NCBI RefSeq assembly: GCF_024385465.1
Contig: NZ_JANFLS010000001.1
Location: 930,001-994,000, forward strand
Source of the DNA: Arthrobacter sp. zg-Y844
GTDB taxonomy: Bacteria > Actinomycetota > Actinomycetes > Actinomycetales > Micrococcaceae
Length of the DNA stretch: 64,000 nucleotides
Reading direction: 5' to 3'
Shown here: one piece after another, positions 7,944 through 16,539 of the stretch
Position numbering within the stretch: position 1 is the stretch's first letter
Layout of the letters: the number at the start of each line of letters is the position of its first letter
The notes under the pieces: generated by a model
What the model was told of the DNA's origin: nothing
The model's input: only the letters and a program-made list of their open reading frames with translations
The model's database searches: none
Position numbers and translations under genes: made by a program

Positions 7944-8711
7944 CTACTTCAGGTTCTGAATGGCGTAGTCGGCTTCCTCAGGGGTGAACATTGCGCCGTA
8001 CATATCGGTGCTGGCGAGGTAATCCCGCAGCTCATCCAGGGGCATCGGGTTTTCCTTCTGCAAAGACTTCGCGGCTTCCAGCGCGTTGGTCTTGTAATCG
8101 GCCTTGAGGTTATCGACGGCGTACTGCGCGGCCTCCGGGGTGTACTGGCCGTATTCCCCGCCCAGCTGGTCCTGGATGGCGGCCTTGCTCATGTGCAGGG
8201 AGTCGCTGTAGAACGTGGCACTGTTCAGCGCCTGCATATTGTCATTGTTCTTTGGAACGGCAGGAGCAGCTGGTGCCTCCTCGGTCGGTGCGGAGGAGAC
8301 CGGGGCCGGGCTGGACAGCGTAGTGCTGTTCGTCTCCGATGCCTTCTGGCTTTCCTGAACAGCCGCGCTAATTGTCGCCGTCATGGTGACAATCATGATC
8401 ACCGAAACAATGACGTTCAGGACCCACACGATGATGGTGACGATCCACGCCGTCTTCTTGCTCTGTTGATATCCGTCCAGCGGGCGGCCCTGCTTGTCCT
8501 TCTGGTTCCCGGTCAGGGTGATGATCAGGTCAACCAGCGTCCAGATGCCGAAACCGCCGCCCGTCAGGAGCTTCAGGACACCGGTCCCGATCTTGCCCAG
8601 GTAGAACCGGTCGATACCCAGCCCGCCTAGGAAGAGCGCGAGCAGCCATGTCACGACAAAGGACTTCCCGGTGCCGATAACGGGTTTATAGCTTGTTTCG
8701 GTAGTGCTCAT
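7944..8711 (-). CDS. TM2 domain membrane protein with C-terminal Ltp (host cell surface-exposed lipoprotein) repeats
   Basis: A 255-residue membrane protein. Residues 13-60 form a TM2 domain ([20 protein letters not shown], then [10 protein letters not shown]), a second hydrophobic segment lies at about 88-112, and a Ser/Thr/Pro/Ala-rich linker spans 120-155. The C-terminus carries two Ltp-like three-helix repeats: [20 protein letters not shown]..., with [13 protein letters not shown], then [10 protein letters not shown]...[13 protein letters not shown]. Ltp domains are best known from lipoproteins of lactic-acid-bacterium phages that block superinfection by stopping phage DNA injection. Here the domain is joined to TM2 instead of a lipobox, as in many actinobacterial proteins, so a defence role is only a possibility. 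It has AAAAGG upstream of the ATG. Confidence 0.85.
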   Translation of the reverse strand: MSTTETSYKPVIGTGKSFVVTWLLALFLGGLGIDRFYLGKIGTGVLKLLTGGGFGIWTLVDLIITLTGNQKDKQGRPLDGYQQSKKTAWIVTIIVWVLNVIVSVIMIVTMTATISAAVQESQKASETNSTTLSSPAPVSSAPTEEAPAAPAVPKNNDNMQALNSATFYSDSLHMSKAAIQDQLGGEYGQYTPEAAQYAVDNLKADYKTNALEAAKSLQKENPMPLDELRDYLASTDMYGAMFTPEEADYAIQNLK

Positions 8712-8981
8712 TAAGGTGTATGCCTTTTCTGTTATCAGGGTTGTGCTTCAGTAGTCGACGATGTCAAAGCGTCATGTCTTCGCCGCAGCGGAGATTGCAA
8801 CTACGGTCGATTCCGAAGTTGCCGCACACCTGGCAAATACCGGAACAATTAGGTCGACCCGGACATATTATCCGACGGAGCACGCCTGCTCTCACGTCGA
8901 AAGCGCGGGATCTCCTACAAATTACTGATTGTCGGAGTTTCATGTTGCGATCAGCGATAAAATCAGGGGATATTGAAATCC
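8712..8981. other. Divergent intergenic region, relatively AT-rich
   Basis: This 270-base stretch separates the divergent TM2-Ltp and lipoprotein genes and is visibly richer in A and T than its surroundings (for example around 8860-8980). It must hold both promoters. I see no gene, repeat or hairpin I can defend. Confidence 0.5.
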
Positions 8982-9725
8982 ATGCCTCAAAGCCACCGTA
9001 TTCTTCAACCGGCAATCGCTGTGCTGGCCGTACTGTTTCTGGGGGCTTGCGCTCCGTCAGTCCCGGATGCCGAGACTGCGGGACCGGGGCCGACCGAAAC
9101 ACAAACCGCTCCGGCTGAGTCCCCCTCGAAGGAACAGGACCTACCCCAACCGGCGGTCTCCACACCCCGGGTTTCGACGTACGTTACCCCCGACGGCATG
9201 TTCGAGTTCGATTACCCCTCCGAATGGTCAGTGGTCTCCAATCCCGCCTCGGGCCCGAACGAAGTGTCCACGTCCCTCATCGTGCAGGATGCGCAAGGAA
9301 GGCAGATGGCTGCTTTTGTCGCAGGTTTTCCAGCAGTCAATGACTCGGTGGTCGCCGGGCCTGTCGCACCTGTTCCGCTCGAATATCAGAAAATCCCGGG
9401 TGAGCAGATTGCCCCAACCCATGAAGGGACGGCAATCGCTTATCACTATGAAACAAGGTTCAACCCGGTCCGTGGCGAAGTGGGTGCTGAAATGAGCATC
9501 AATACTTTCAAGTCAGACTTTCCGATCTCGTCCTCCCTGCCCGGCTTCAATATCGACTCAACAACCGGCGCATCCTTCTCTCGGTGGATTAGCCCTTCAG
9601 AGGACCTTCCTGATATCGATCCGAGCCTCAAAGCTACCGGGAACAGCAGCTTTTTCGAGGCGTATCAGCGCACTGCTGAGTATCAAGCCGTCAAAGAAAT
9701 GATGATCTCGCTCCGACGAACCTAG
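8982..9725 (+). CDS. Putative lipoprotein of unknown function
   Basis: A 247-residue exported lipoprotein. Residues 1-23 form a signal peptide with lipobox LGAC, then a Pro/Thr/Glu-rich linker (about 25-60), then a soluble domain opening with YVTPDGMFEFDYPSEWSVVS, a start shared by PsbP-like or DUF1795-like domains. I do not recognise it further. AGGGGA lies 11 bases before the ATG; a TTG at 8973 in frame is only 2 bases from the same box and is less likely. It converges with the tetR gene, their ends overlapping by 4 bases. Its base composition is lower in GC than its neighbours, which could mean acquisition. Confidence 0.75.
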   Translation: MPQSHRILQPAIAVLAVLFLGACAPSVPDAETAGPGPTETQTAPAESPSKEQDLPQPAVSTPRVSTYVTPDGMFEFDYPSEWSVVSNPASGPNEVSTSLIVQDAQGRQMAAFVAGFPAVNDSVVAGPVAPVPLEYQKIPGEQIAPTHEGTAIAYHYETRFNPVRGEVGAEMSINTFKSDFPISSSLPGFNIDSTTGASFSRWISPSEDLPDIDPSLKATGNSSFFEAYQRTAEYQAVKEMMISLRRT

Positions 9726-10423
9726 CCGTCGCGCCAGGAGCCCCGCAGGGTTTCGATGCCGTCCAACAGCACGTCGAGCCCGACGTTGAACTCGTCGTCG
9801 TAGTCGTAGCCTTGCTTCGCCAGCTCGCCCACCACTTCGAGCAGGTACGGATACCGGGCCGCAACCTCCGCCGATTCCCCGTTGAGGGTGTCGGCGGCGG
9901 CCTCGGCCGACTCCTCCGGGGTTTCGAAGGACAGCGTCTTCTGCTGCAGGGCGAAGCCGTACACGTAGGCATCCAGCAGGCTCATGACGTGGACTGCGGC
10001 GCGGAACGTGAATCCGCTCTGCCGCAGGCAGCCCAGCATCGCGTTGTGCTGGCGCAGGCTCTCCGGCCCCGGCCGGCCGGCCGCTTCCATCCGCCCCACC
10101 GCCCAGCGGTGCGTGACCAATGCGGCCCAGAGGGAGGCGGCGCGATCACGCACGGCCTGTTTCCAGCCGCGCGCACTATCCGGTTCCGTGACCTCGGCCC
10201 AGACCAGGTCCACCATGCCCTCAAGCAGTTCCTGTTTGTTGGCCACGTGCTTGTACAGCGCCATGGGAACCACGCCGAGTTCGTCTGCCAGCGTGCGCAT
10301 GGTGAAGCCGTCGGTGCCCACCTGGTCAGCCAGTTCGACGCCGGCGCGCAGCACGGCGTCCCGGTTCAGGCGCGGACGCCGCGCGGACGGTTCCTGCTGC
10401 CGTGCCTTGGATACCTGTCCCAC
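9722..10423 (-). CDS. TetR family repressor (TetR_C type)
   Basis: A 233-residue one-domain repressor. The N-terminal HTH is seen as RDAVLRAGVELADQVGTDGF-TMRTLADELGVVPMALYKHV, followed by a ligand-binding C-terminal half of the tetracycline-repressor C type (LLEGMVDLVWAEV, SLWAALVTHRWAVGRME). I place the start at the GTG at 10423, which has GGAAGG 7 bases upstream; an ATG at 10468 lies inside one of the operator palindromes and would add 15 unconserved residues. It diverges from the DUF4386 gene, which it most likely represses together with itself through the two palindromes at 10459-10505. Confidence 0.88.
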   Translation of the reverse strand: MGQVSKARQQEPSARRPRLNRDAVLRAGVELADQVGTDGFTMRTLADELGVVPMALYKHVANKQELLEGMVDLVWAEVTEPDSARGWKQAVRDRAASLWAALVTHRWAVGRMEAAGRPGPESLRQHNAMLGCLRQSGFTFRAAVHVMSLLDAYVYGFALQQKTLSFETPEESAEAAADTLNGESAEVAARYPYLLEVVGELAKQGYDYDDEFNVGLDVLLDGIETLRGSWRDG

Positions 10424-10458
10424 AGGGCCGCCTTCCCGGAAATCGATGCTTGACAGAG

Positions 10459-10505
10459 TGTACGACATACACCTAAGTTCATCGCATCCGGTGTACGTCG
10501 TACAC
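10459..10505. promoter_or_regulatory. Twin TetR operators
   Basis: GTGTACG-T-CGTACAC (10491-10505) is a perfect palindrome and GTGTACG-A-CATACAC (10459-10473) differs at one position in the right arm. They are 32 bases apart, about three helical turns, in the gap between the divergent tetR and DUF4386 genes. Confidence 0.8.
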
Positions 10506-10525
10506 CTTTGGCCTACAGGAGCGTC

Positions 10526-11242
10526 ATGCAGACCTCTAACCGCACGGCCCGGACCGCCGGGATCCTCTTCCTCCTCACCTTCGCCTCCGCCATCGCCGGG
10601 GCCGCACTGTACGCACCGCTGCTCACCGACCCCAACTACCTCGCCGGACCCGGCGCCGACACCCGGATCCTGCTCGGCGCTGTCTGCGAACTGGCGCTGA
10701 TCGTGACCAACATCGGGACCGCCGTCGTGCTGTTTCCCGTGCTGCGGCGCTACAGCGAGACTGCCGCTGTCGGCTATGTTGCGGCCCGGATCATGGAGTG
10801 CGCGCTTATTGCCTTCGGGATTCTCAGCGTGCTCACCGTGGTGACGCTGCGGCAGACTGGGGGTGCCGACGCCGGGCAATACCTGCCCGTGGCGCGGGCA
10901 CTGGTAACGGTGCATGACTGGACGTTCCTGCTCGGCCCGGGGTTCGTGGTGGGTATCGGCAACGGCCTGCTGCTCGGGTTCCTGATGTACCGATCGCATC
11001 TGGTGCCGCGGCCGATGGCACTGTTCGGCCTGGTCGGCGGTCCGCTGATGTCGCTGTCCGGTATTGCCGTGCTTTTCGGCGCCTACGAACAGTCTTCGGT
11101 TCCCTCCGCGCTGGCCACGCTCCCGGAGATCATCTGGGAGGCGTCGCTGGGGATCTACCTGACGGTCGTCGGTTTCCGACGGCCTCGGGAGACCGCCGCG
11201 GACCTGGCGGCCGACGTCGACAGCAGGCAGCAGGCGGCGTAG
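10526..11242 (+). CDS. DUF4386 family membrane protein
   Basis: A 238-residue integral membrane protein with six or so hydrophobic segments, starting at about 10-30 (TAGILFLLTFASAIAGAAL). Conserved polar residues include RILLGAVCE in segment two and RIMECALIAFG in segment three, the pattern of DUF4386. The function of the family is unknown. The ATG has AGGAG 4 bases upstream. The divergent TetR gene and its two operators suggest that expression is induced by a ligand, so an efflux or membrane-stress role is plausible but unproven. Confidence 0.82.
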   Translation: MQTSNRTARTAGILFLLTFASAIAGAALYAPLLTDPNYLAGPGADTRILLGAVCELALIVTNIGTAVVLFPVLRRYSETAAVGYVAARIMECALIAFGILSVLTVVTLRQTGGADAGQYLPVARALVTVHDWTFLLGPGFVVGIGNGLLLGFLMYRSHLVPRPMALFGLVGGPLMSLSGIAVLFGAYEQSSVPSALATLPEIIWEASLGIYLTVVGFRRPRETAADLAADVDSRQQAA

Positions 11243-11325
11243 ATTCCCGCAGGAACGGAATCACCCTCAGACGGGGGCCGCCCCGAGCCCGACGGAACCG
11301 GACCATTGATGATGAGGAGACACGC

Positions 11326-12366
11326 ATGCGCGGTTCAGCACTGATCGTCGGAGCGGGTATCGCAGGAACCGCCGTTGCGCGGGGGCTGCTCCGCGCAGGA
11401 TGGTCGGTCCAGGTGCTCGAACGCGGCGCAAACCTTCCCGGCAGCGGAACGGCGCTGGCCATGTGGCCCGAGGCGATGCGGGCCCTCGACGCATTGGGCG
11501 CCGGTGACGCAGTCCGCGCCGGCTCGGTGGTAGAGCAGGGCGCACGGATCCTGAAACCGGACGGCAGCCAGATCGCCGCCATGGGCCGCAGCCGGACCGC
11601 CCGCCTGGTGCCGCGCACCGTCCTGCTGGAGGCGTTGGCCGGGGACTTGCCTGCCGGGCTTATCCAATGGAATTCACCGGCTGCAGGGCCCTCAACCCTG
11701 CCCTCTGCGGATGTTGTTGTGGCCGCCGACGGAATCTTCAGCCGCCTGCGCACCGCCTGCAACGGAATACCGCCCCGGGCGCTGGGAACAGTGGCCTTTC
11801 GCGGCGTTGTACCCGGCCCGGCCGGCGGGGTCAGCGAGACGTGGGGGCGCGGCCGCCTGTTCGGCATTACCCCGCTGGATGCCGGTAGCACCAACTGGTT
11901 TGCCTGCCTCCGTTCCACAGACCTTCCTCCGCTGGGTTCCCCGGAGGCTATCGGCGCCCAGGGGGTAGAACTGCTGCGCAGCCTCTACCGCGGGTGGCAT
12001 CCGGACGTCGCCCGGGTCCTGGGGAAACTGGACGGAAGCCCGATGGATTACCGGGAACTGTTCGACGTTCCGCCGCTCCCGTCCTACGTTTCCGGCAACT
12101 TGGCACTGCTGGGCGACGCTGCGCACGGCATGGCGCCGAACCTTGGCCGCGGTGCCTGTGACGCTCTTCTGGACGCGGTGGCCCTGATCGACGCACTCAG
12201 TGCGGCTCCCGACGTCACCGCCGGCCTGCAGCGCTACGACGCCGGCCGGCGTCGGCGGGGAAACCTCATGGTCCGGGCGGCACGGCTGCTGAACCGTGTC
12301 GCCACGGCCGAGCACTTCACCGGAGCCCGGAACCTCGCGATGTCCGCCGGGGCACGGTTCGCCTAG
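11326..12366 (+). CDS. FAD-dependent monooxygenase (PHBH-like)
   Basis: A 346-residue flavoprotein of the aromatic-hydroxylase fold. ALIVGAGIAGTAVARGL at 5-21 is the FAD dinucleotide motif, VVVAADG near 130 is the DG motif, and LALLGDAAHGMAPNLGRGAC near 262-281 is the GD motif that binds the FAD ribose. It is shorter than most family members (370-400 residues), missing part of the substrate domain. GAGGAG precedes the ATG. The substrate cannot be told from sequence. Its neighbour encodes an F420/NADP-type reductase, but the two genes have a hairpin between them and may be separate units. Confidence 0.87.
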   Translation: MRGSALIVGAGIAGTAVARGLLRAGWSVQVLERGANLPGSGTALAMWPEAMRALDALGAGDAVRAGSVVEQGARILKPDGSQIAAMGRSRTARLVPRTVLLEALAGDLPAGLIQWNSPAAGPSTLPSADVVVAADGIFSRLRTACNGIPPRALGTVAFRGVVPGPAGGVSETWGRGRLFGITPLDAGSTNWFACLRSTDLPPLGSPEAIGAQGVELLRSLYRGWHPDVARVLGKLDGSPMDYRELFDVPPLPSYVSGNLALLGDAAHGMAPNLGRGACDALLDAVALIDALSAAPDVTAGLQRYDAGRRRRGNLMVRAARLLNRVATAEHFTGARNLAMSAGARFA

Positions 12367-12389
12367 CACTTTCCGCCCGAAAGCCGCCG

Positions 12390-12416
12390 TCGGGGGCGCC
12401 GCCGTCGACGCCCCGA
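12390..12416 (+). terminator. Hairpin after FAD monooxygenase
   Basis: TCGGGGGCG pairs with CGCCCCGA (one bulged G) across a 10-base loop, 24 bases past the monooxygenase stop. Confidence 0.45.
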
Positions 12417-12510
12417 AGGAATTCCTCCGCAGCACGGGCAGTTGCCTCCTTTAGGGACTGCCGGAGTACACCCGCGCCAGTCCAACGAAACATCATCGAA
12501 GGGATACGCC

Positions 12511-13227
12511 ATGCCGACATTGGGCATCATTGGAAGCGGAAACATCGGATCGGCAGTCGCGCGTCTCGCGGTTGCGGCGGGCATGAACGTCGTGATTGCC
12601 AACTCGAGGGGACCTGAAACGCTCACGGAACTGGTGGCCGACCTCGGGCCGCTGGCCCAGGCCGGAACGGTGGAAGACGCCGCAAAACTCGGCGACGCCG
12701 TCGTGCTTTCCATTCCGTTGAATGCGGTTTCCGCTCTTCCGGATGGATTGCTGGCCGGCAAAATCGTCCTGGACACCAGCAATTACTACCCGTCCCGGGA
12801 CGGACGGATCGCCGAGCTTGATGACAGCACGGTGACCACCAGTGAACTGGTGCAGAGCCGGCTTCCCGGGGCGCAGTACGTCAAGGCCTTCAATAACATC
12901 CTGGCCCATCACATTCCGCTTCTGGCCCGCCCCGCCGGGTCCGCTGACCGCTCCGCGCTGCCCATCGCCTCCGACGACGACTCAGCCAAGGCCGAGGCGG
13001 CCGCACTCATCGACGGACTGGGCTTCGACGTCGTCGACGCCGGCACAGTCGCCGAGAGCTGGAGGTTTGAGCCGGACTCCGCGGGCTACACCCGTCTTTA
13101 CCTCGCGGATGCCGGCACACCCGATGACCAGCTGATGAGTTCGGTTCCGGGCACAACACCCAAGGCGAAGGTCGAGTCCGCGCTGGCGTCGGCCACCCGG
13201 GTGAACGTGGCCGAACGCCTCTTCTAG
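12511..13227 (+). CDS. NADPH-dependent F420 reductase-like NAD(P)-binding protein
   Basis: A 238-residue Rossmann protein of the NADP oxidoreductase, coenzyme F420-dependent family. TLGIIGSGNIGSAVARLA at 3-20 is the nucleotide motif, NSRGPETL at about 31-38 is the region that selects NADP(H), and AQYVKAFNNILAHH is the conserved central segment. Members either reduce F420 with NADPH or act on other, undefined substrates; the typical HLxxC or catalytic signature to decide is absent. The ATG is preceded by GAAGGG; the open frame begins 23 codons earlier without support. Confidence 0.82.
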   Translation: MPTLGIIGSGNIGSAVARLAVAAGMNVVIANSRGPETLTELVADLGPLAQAGTVEDAAKLGDAVVLSIPLNAVSALPDGLLAGKIVLDTSNYYPSRDGRIAELDDSTVTTSELVQSRLPGAQYVKAFNNILAHHIPLLARPAGSADRSALPIASDDDSAKAEAAALIDGLGFDVVDAGTVAESWRFEPDSAGYTRLYLADAGTPDDQLMSSVPGTTPKAKVESALASATRVNVAERLF

Positions 13228-13239
13228 GCGGGAGCAGGG

Positions 13240-13274
13240 TGCGCGGCGGTTGGTTCCGATCCGGCCGCCGCGCA
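13240..13274. terminator. Bidirectional terminator hairpin
   Basis: TGCGCGGCGG pairs perfectly with CCGCCGCGCA across a 15-base loop between two convergent genes. Confidence 0.7.
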
Positions 13275-13285
13275 GAAAGCACGCC

Positions 13286-13837
13286 TCAGCCCACGGCGTA
13301 GGTCACCCGGACTCCCCCGTTGTCGAGGCGTTGTTCCCGCAGCAGGCGAAGGTCCAGCGGCAACCCGTCGGGCAGGGCCCGCGCACCGCCGCCGGCAATT
13401 ACCGGACAGATCACCAGCGACACAATGTCCACCAGCCCCATTCGCATAGCGCTCTTGGCCAGTTCCGGGCCGCCGATCATAACGTTTCCCGCGGCTTTGG
13501 CCCGTTCCACGGCTTCCGGAGTCAGGGTGCGTTCCAAAGTCGTCCGGCCGGTGAAAACATCCTGCAGTGTGGAGGAAAACACGACCTTGGGCACCGCCGT
13601 CCAGGCCGCCGCGAACCGGGCTGCCCCCGGCGGCCCCGCGGCCAAGGTTGGATCGGTTTCCCACACGGCCATGGTTTCGTACATGCGCCGCCCGTAGAGC
13701 ACGGCGGTCGCGTCTTCCAGGTCCTCGGAGTGTGAGGCAAGAAAATCTTCGGTCGGCTCCAACCAGGCGAAGTTGCCGTCAGCGTCGGCGCCGTACCCGT
13801 CCAGTGAGCAGTTCATGGAGTATGTAAGGGATCCCAT
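13286..13837 (-). CDS. Dihydrofolate reductase family protein (RibD C-terminal domain-like)
   Basis: A 183-residue protein with the DHFR/RibD reductase fold. The N-terminus LTYSMNCSLDGYGADADG, the YGRRMYETM segment near 50-58 and VMIGGPELAKSAM near 118-130, which binds NADPH phosphates, are typical of the YyaP/YwjB-like group rather than true FolA. The natural substrate of this group is unknown. The ATG at 13837 was preferred because family similarity begins there; the frame extends 24 unconserved codons upstream. Only a weak GTTGCGGG lies before it. Confidence 0.85.
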   Translation of the reverse strand: MGSLTYSMNCSLDGYGADADGNFAWLEPTEDFLASHSEDLEDATAVLYGRRMYETMAVWETDPTLAAGPPGAARFAAAWTAVPKVVFSSTLQDVFTGRTTLERTLTPEAVERAKAAGNVMIGGPELAKSAMRMGLVDIVSLVICPVIAGGGARALPDGLPLDLRLLREQRLDNGGVRVTYAVG

Positions 13838-13945
13838 CCCGCAACTCAACCCCCGGGTCTTTCCCTGCACAAGGGCGCTGGCGCGCATGCACCGCGAAGC
13901 ACTGCTCACGTAAGGCCCAGTGCGCCATCGAGTCTGCCGCCCGTC

Positions 13946-15490
13946 CTATTTCCGCGAATACATCACCAGCAGGACGCAGACCGCGGAAAAGACCGCCTGG
14001 GCCAGCAGCAGCACTACGGGAACGTAGCCGAGGAACAGGCCCAGCAGCAACGGCACCGCGGCCAGCAGGATCGCATCCAGCCCCTGGGCCAGGGATCCGG
14101 TCTGCGCTGTGGGCACCGGACCGAACACGGTTTCGGTCGGCGGAGCGGTCCAGTCCGGCAGCGGCCGGTACGCACCCCGGACCGCCGCAGCACCGAACCC
14201 GACCCCGGCGAGCGCGCCAAGCCCGATCAGCGCCGGGCTGCCCGCACCCAGCAGCACCAGGACGGCGCAGAACCCTGCGGACCACATCATCAGTGCGGCC
14301 GCGGGCAGGGCCGTCCGGCTCAGCCGCACCAGTGCCGGGGACAGCGGCAGCAGGGCGTCCAGCCCCGGTGTGATCGCGGTTTGCCGGGCCAGGGTGCCCA
14401 GCGCCGGAACCACCGCGCAGATGGTGAGCAGGATGATGACCAGCTGCAGCGGCGCGGGCTGCTGTCCGGCGGACAGCAGAACCGTGATGCAGAGCAGGAG
14501 CAGCAGTACGGGACGGCCCCAGGTCCCGGGGGTGCGCAGGAATGCGGTGGCATCCGCCCGCAGCAGTGCGCCGAACGGGGTGCGCGCTCCCCTGGCGTAC
14601 CAGCGCCGCGCGCGGGAGGTCGTCCGGACCTTCGGCGTGCCGGCGAACGCCCGGCCAAGCTCGTTGGTGTCCATCAGATACAGCGCAGCACCGGCGTGCC
14701 CGGACACCCCGCCGCCCCGGATCAGCTCACGGCCCGGGATCGCACCTATCCGTGCGAACACCAGCGCCCACAGTCCAACGACGGCGGCCAACGCTGCGGC
14801 GGCCGGCCACAGCTCCCCGGCGGCGGCCAGCCGGGGAACGAAACTCAGCAGGACCAGCAGCACCAGCCCGCCGGCCGTACCCGCTGTTCCGCCCGGGAAA
14901 CCGGTCCCCGCCGACTGCCGCAGGGCCGCCAGCAACAGTGCACAGACCGCCGCCAGCCCGAAGACGGCGGCACCGAGGAACTGGCCTTGCAATGGTGCCT
15001 GCAGGTCGCTGATGAAGCCGACCGGCAGATATAGCACCGCACCTCCGGCCCAGACCAGGCCTGCTCGGCGGAGCAGCGGTCCGGCCAGGAAGGGGCGACG
15101 GTCCACGGGCAGGCTCAGCCACCAGTACCCCTCGGCCGAGGCCACGGCCACCGGCCCGAGCTTCCGGGCACCGGCCAACACCGCAGCCAGGGCCGCGAAC
15201 AGCAGGACGGTCGCCGCGGCGCCGTCGTGCAGGGCGGTCCAGTCCGCGGTGATAACGGTGCGGCGGCTGCCGGTTCCGGAACCCAGGGCCTTCGCGACCT
15301 CGTTCCGCATCGCCAGCACCAGTCCCCCGGCCAGAGCGCCAATGGTTCCGACTCCCAGCAAGGTGGCATAGGCGTCCAGCAGCACATCCCGGACGCGGAC
15401 ACTGCCCCGGCGGTGTTCCCGCGAGGCTGCACGAGTGTAGCGGGCCGGGTTGAACTCCGTCGCCCTCGGGGCGGCTTCGATGCGGGTCAC
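13946..15490 (-). CDS. DUF6297-like polytopic membrane protein, ABC transporter partner
   Basis: A 514-residue membrane protein with about twelve hydrophobic segments, rich in Ala, Leu and Gly, and a cytoplasmic loop near 275-310 (TPKVRTTSRARRWYARGA). It resembles the actinobacterial DUF6297 group, which is found next to ABC ATPases and probably forms the membrane half of an exporter. The GTG start lies 3 bases after the stop of the ATPase gene, so the two are translated together. The substrate is unknown. No short signal is recognisable beyond the hydrophobic pattern, so the family name is less sure than the role. Confidence 0.75.
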   Translation of the reverse strand: MTRIEAAPRATEFNPARYTRAASREHRRGSVRVRDVLLDAYATLLGVGTIGALAGGLVLAMRNEVAKALGSGTGSRRTVITADWTALHDGAAATVLLFAALAAVLAGARKLGPVAVASAEGYWWLSLPVDRRPFLAGPLLRRAGLVWAGGAVLYLPVGFISDLQAPLQGQFLGAAVFGLAAVCALLLAALRQSAGTGFPGGTAGTAGGLVLLVLLSFVPRLAAAGELWPAAAALAAVVGLWALVFARIGAIPGRELIRGGGVSGHAGAALYLMDTNELGRAFAGTPKVRTTSRARRWYARGARTPFGALLRADATAFLRTPGTWGRPVLLLLLCITVLLSAGQQPAPLQLVIILLTICAVVPALGTLARQTAITPGLDALLPLSPALVRLSRTALPAAALMMWSAGFCAVLVLLGAGSPALIGLGALAGVGFGAAAVRGAYRPLPDWTAPPTETVFGPVPTAQTGSLAQGLDAILLAAVPLLLGLFLGYVPVVLLLAQAVFSAVCVLLVMYSRK

Positions 15491-15493
15491 GGG

Positions 15494-16180
15494 TTACCGG
15501 CCCGCGATCTCGGCCGCGGCCCGGGCCGGTTCGATCTCCTGCACCTGGTCATCGATCAGCAGGCAGCGTTCCGCGGTCGCCAGGAGCAACGCCGGATCGT
15601 GGGTCACAAGCAGAACCGTGCCGCCGTCGTCGGCGTATTGGCGGATCCGCTTCCCCACCCGTTCACGCATCACCGGGTCCAGGCGCTGTTCCGGTTCGTC
15701 GAGGATCAGCAGCGAGGACGGGCGGATCAGGGCCGAGGCAAGCAGCAGCCGCCGTCGCTGGCCGGACGAGACGGACTCCGGGACGGCGTCTGCGCGTTCC
15801 TGCAGGCCGAAGAAGTCCAGTTCCGCGTCGACGGCGGCGTCCGGGTCCGCGACCCCGTGCCCGCGGGCGACCAGCTGCAGATGTTCCCGCAGCGACAGGG
15901 AGGGGAAGAAGGCGTCCTCGTCGAAGAGTGCGGCCACCTGCCGGCGGAACGGGATGGCGTCCTCGTTGGCGGGCAGCCCGTGTACGCGCACCTCGCCGTC
16001 GAGCATCAGCTGTTTCCCGGCGATGGTGCGGGCGGCGGTGGATTTGCCGGCACCGTTGAAGCCCACGACGCCGAGGATCTCCCCCGCGTCCGCGTGCGCG
16101 GTGATGGCGCCGCAGACGGGTGCACCGGCGTAGCCCACCAGTAGGTTGGAAATCTCGAGCACGGCCCCCGCAGCAGTCAT
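15494..16180 (-). CDS. ABC transporter ATP-binding protein
   Basis: A 228-residue ATPase. Walker A is GFNGAGKST near 39-47, the signature is SSGQRRRLLLASALI near 137-151, and Walker B is SLLILDEPEQRLDP near 155-168, followed by the switch His in VTHDPALLL. The signature is SSGQ instead of the usual LSGGQ. It is the first gene of a two-gene unit with the membrane protein that follows directly and would power it. The organisation (one ATPase plus one long permease) is typical of exporters without a binding protein. Confidence 0.92.
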   Translation of the reverse strand: MTAAGAVLEISNLLVGYAGAPVCGAITAHADAGEILGVVGFNGAGKSTAARTIAGKQLMLDGEVRVHGLPANEDAIPFRRQVAALFDEDAFFPSLSLREHLQLVARGHGVADPDAAVDAELDFFGLQERADAVPESVSSGQRRRLLLASALIRPSSLLILDEPEQRLDPVMRERVGKRIRQYADDGGTVLLVTHDPALLLATAERCLLIDDQVQEIEPARAAAEIAGR

Positions 16181-16211
16181 GCCGTCTAATCTAGCGGGCC
16201 CGGGGCGCCGT

Positions 16212-16526
16212 CTAGTGGAGCGACTTCAGGCCGATCACGCCGCCCACAATCATCGCCAGGAACACGATCTTCAGCAGGGACACGGATTCCGCGCCGGTGG
16301 CCATGGCGTAGATGACGGTCAGCGTGGCGCCGATGCCCACCCAGACGGCATACGAGGTGCCCAGCGGCAGTTCCCGCATGGCGTAAGCGAGCCCGGCCAT
16401 GCTGGCCAGCAGCGCCGTAACGAAAATGGCCGATGGCCAGAACCGGCTGAACCCCTGCGATTTGTCCAGGGCGGTGGCCCACACCGCTTCCAGGACGCCG
16501 GACAGCACCAGAACAATCCATGACAT
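16212..16526 (-). CDS. gdx: Guanidinium exporter, SMR family
   Basis: A 104-residue small multidrug resistance protein with four membrane helices that works as a dual-topology dimer and exchanges guanidinium for protons. Visible marks are the membrane Glu in SGVLEAVWATALDKSQGF (residues 9-26), SYAVWVGIGA near 59-68 and the C-terminal GVIGLKSLH. The pattern WATALDKS and the guanidine-III riboswitch directly upstream assign it to the Gdx (SugE) subtype rather than to EmrE-like drug pumps. The ATG has AAGGGAG 6 bases upstream; the riboswitch probably controls access to this site. Confidence 0.93.
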   Translation of the reverse strand: MSWIVLVLSGVLEAVWATALDKSQGFSRFWPSAIFVTALLASMAGLAYAMRELPLGTSYAVWVGIGATLTVIYAMATGAESVSLLKIVFLAMIVGGVIGLKSLH

Positions 16527-16539
16527 GAGAGTCTCCCTT

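Noticed and set aside
9722-10999. A 425-codon version of the TetR gene
   Set aside because: The first 190 codons run antisense through the DUF4386 gene and both operators; the TetR fold starts after GTG 10423.
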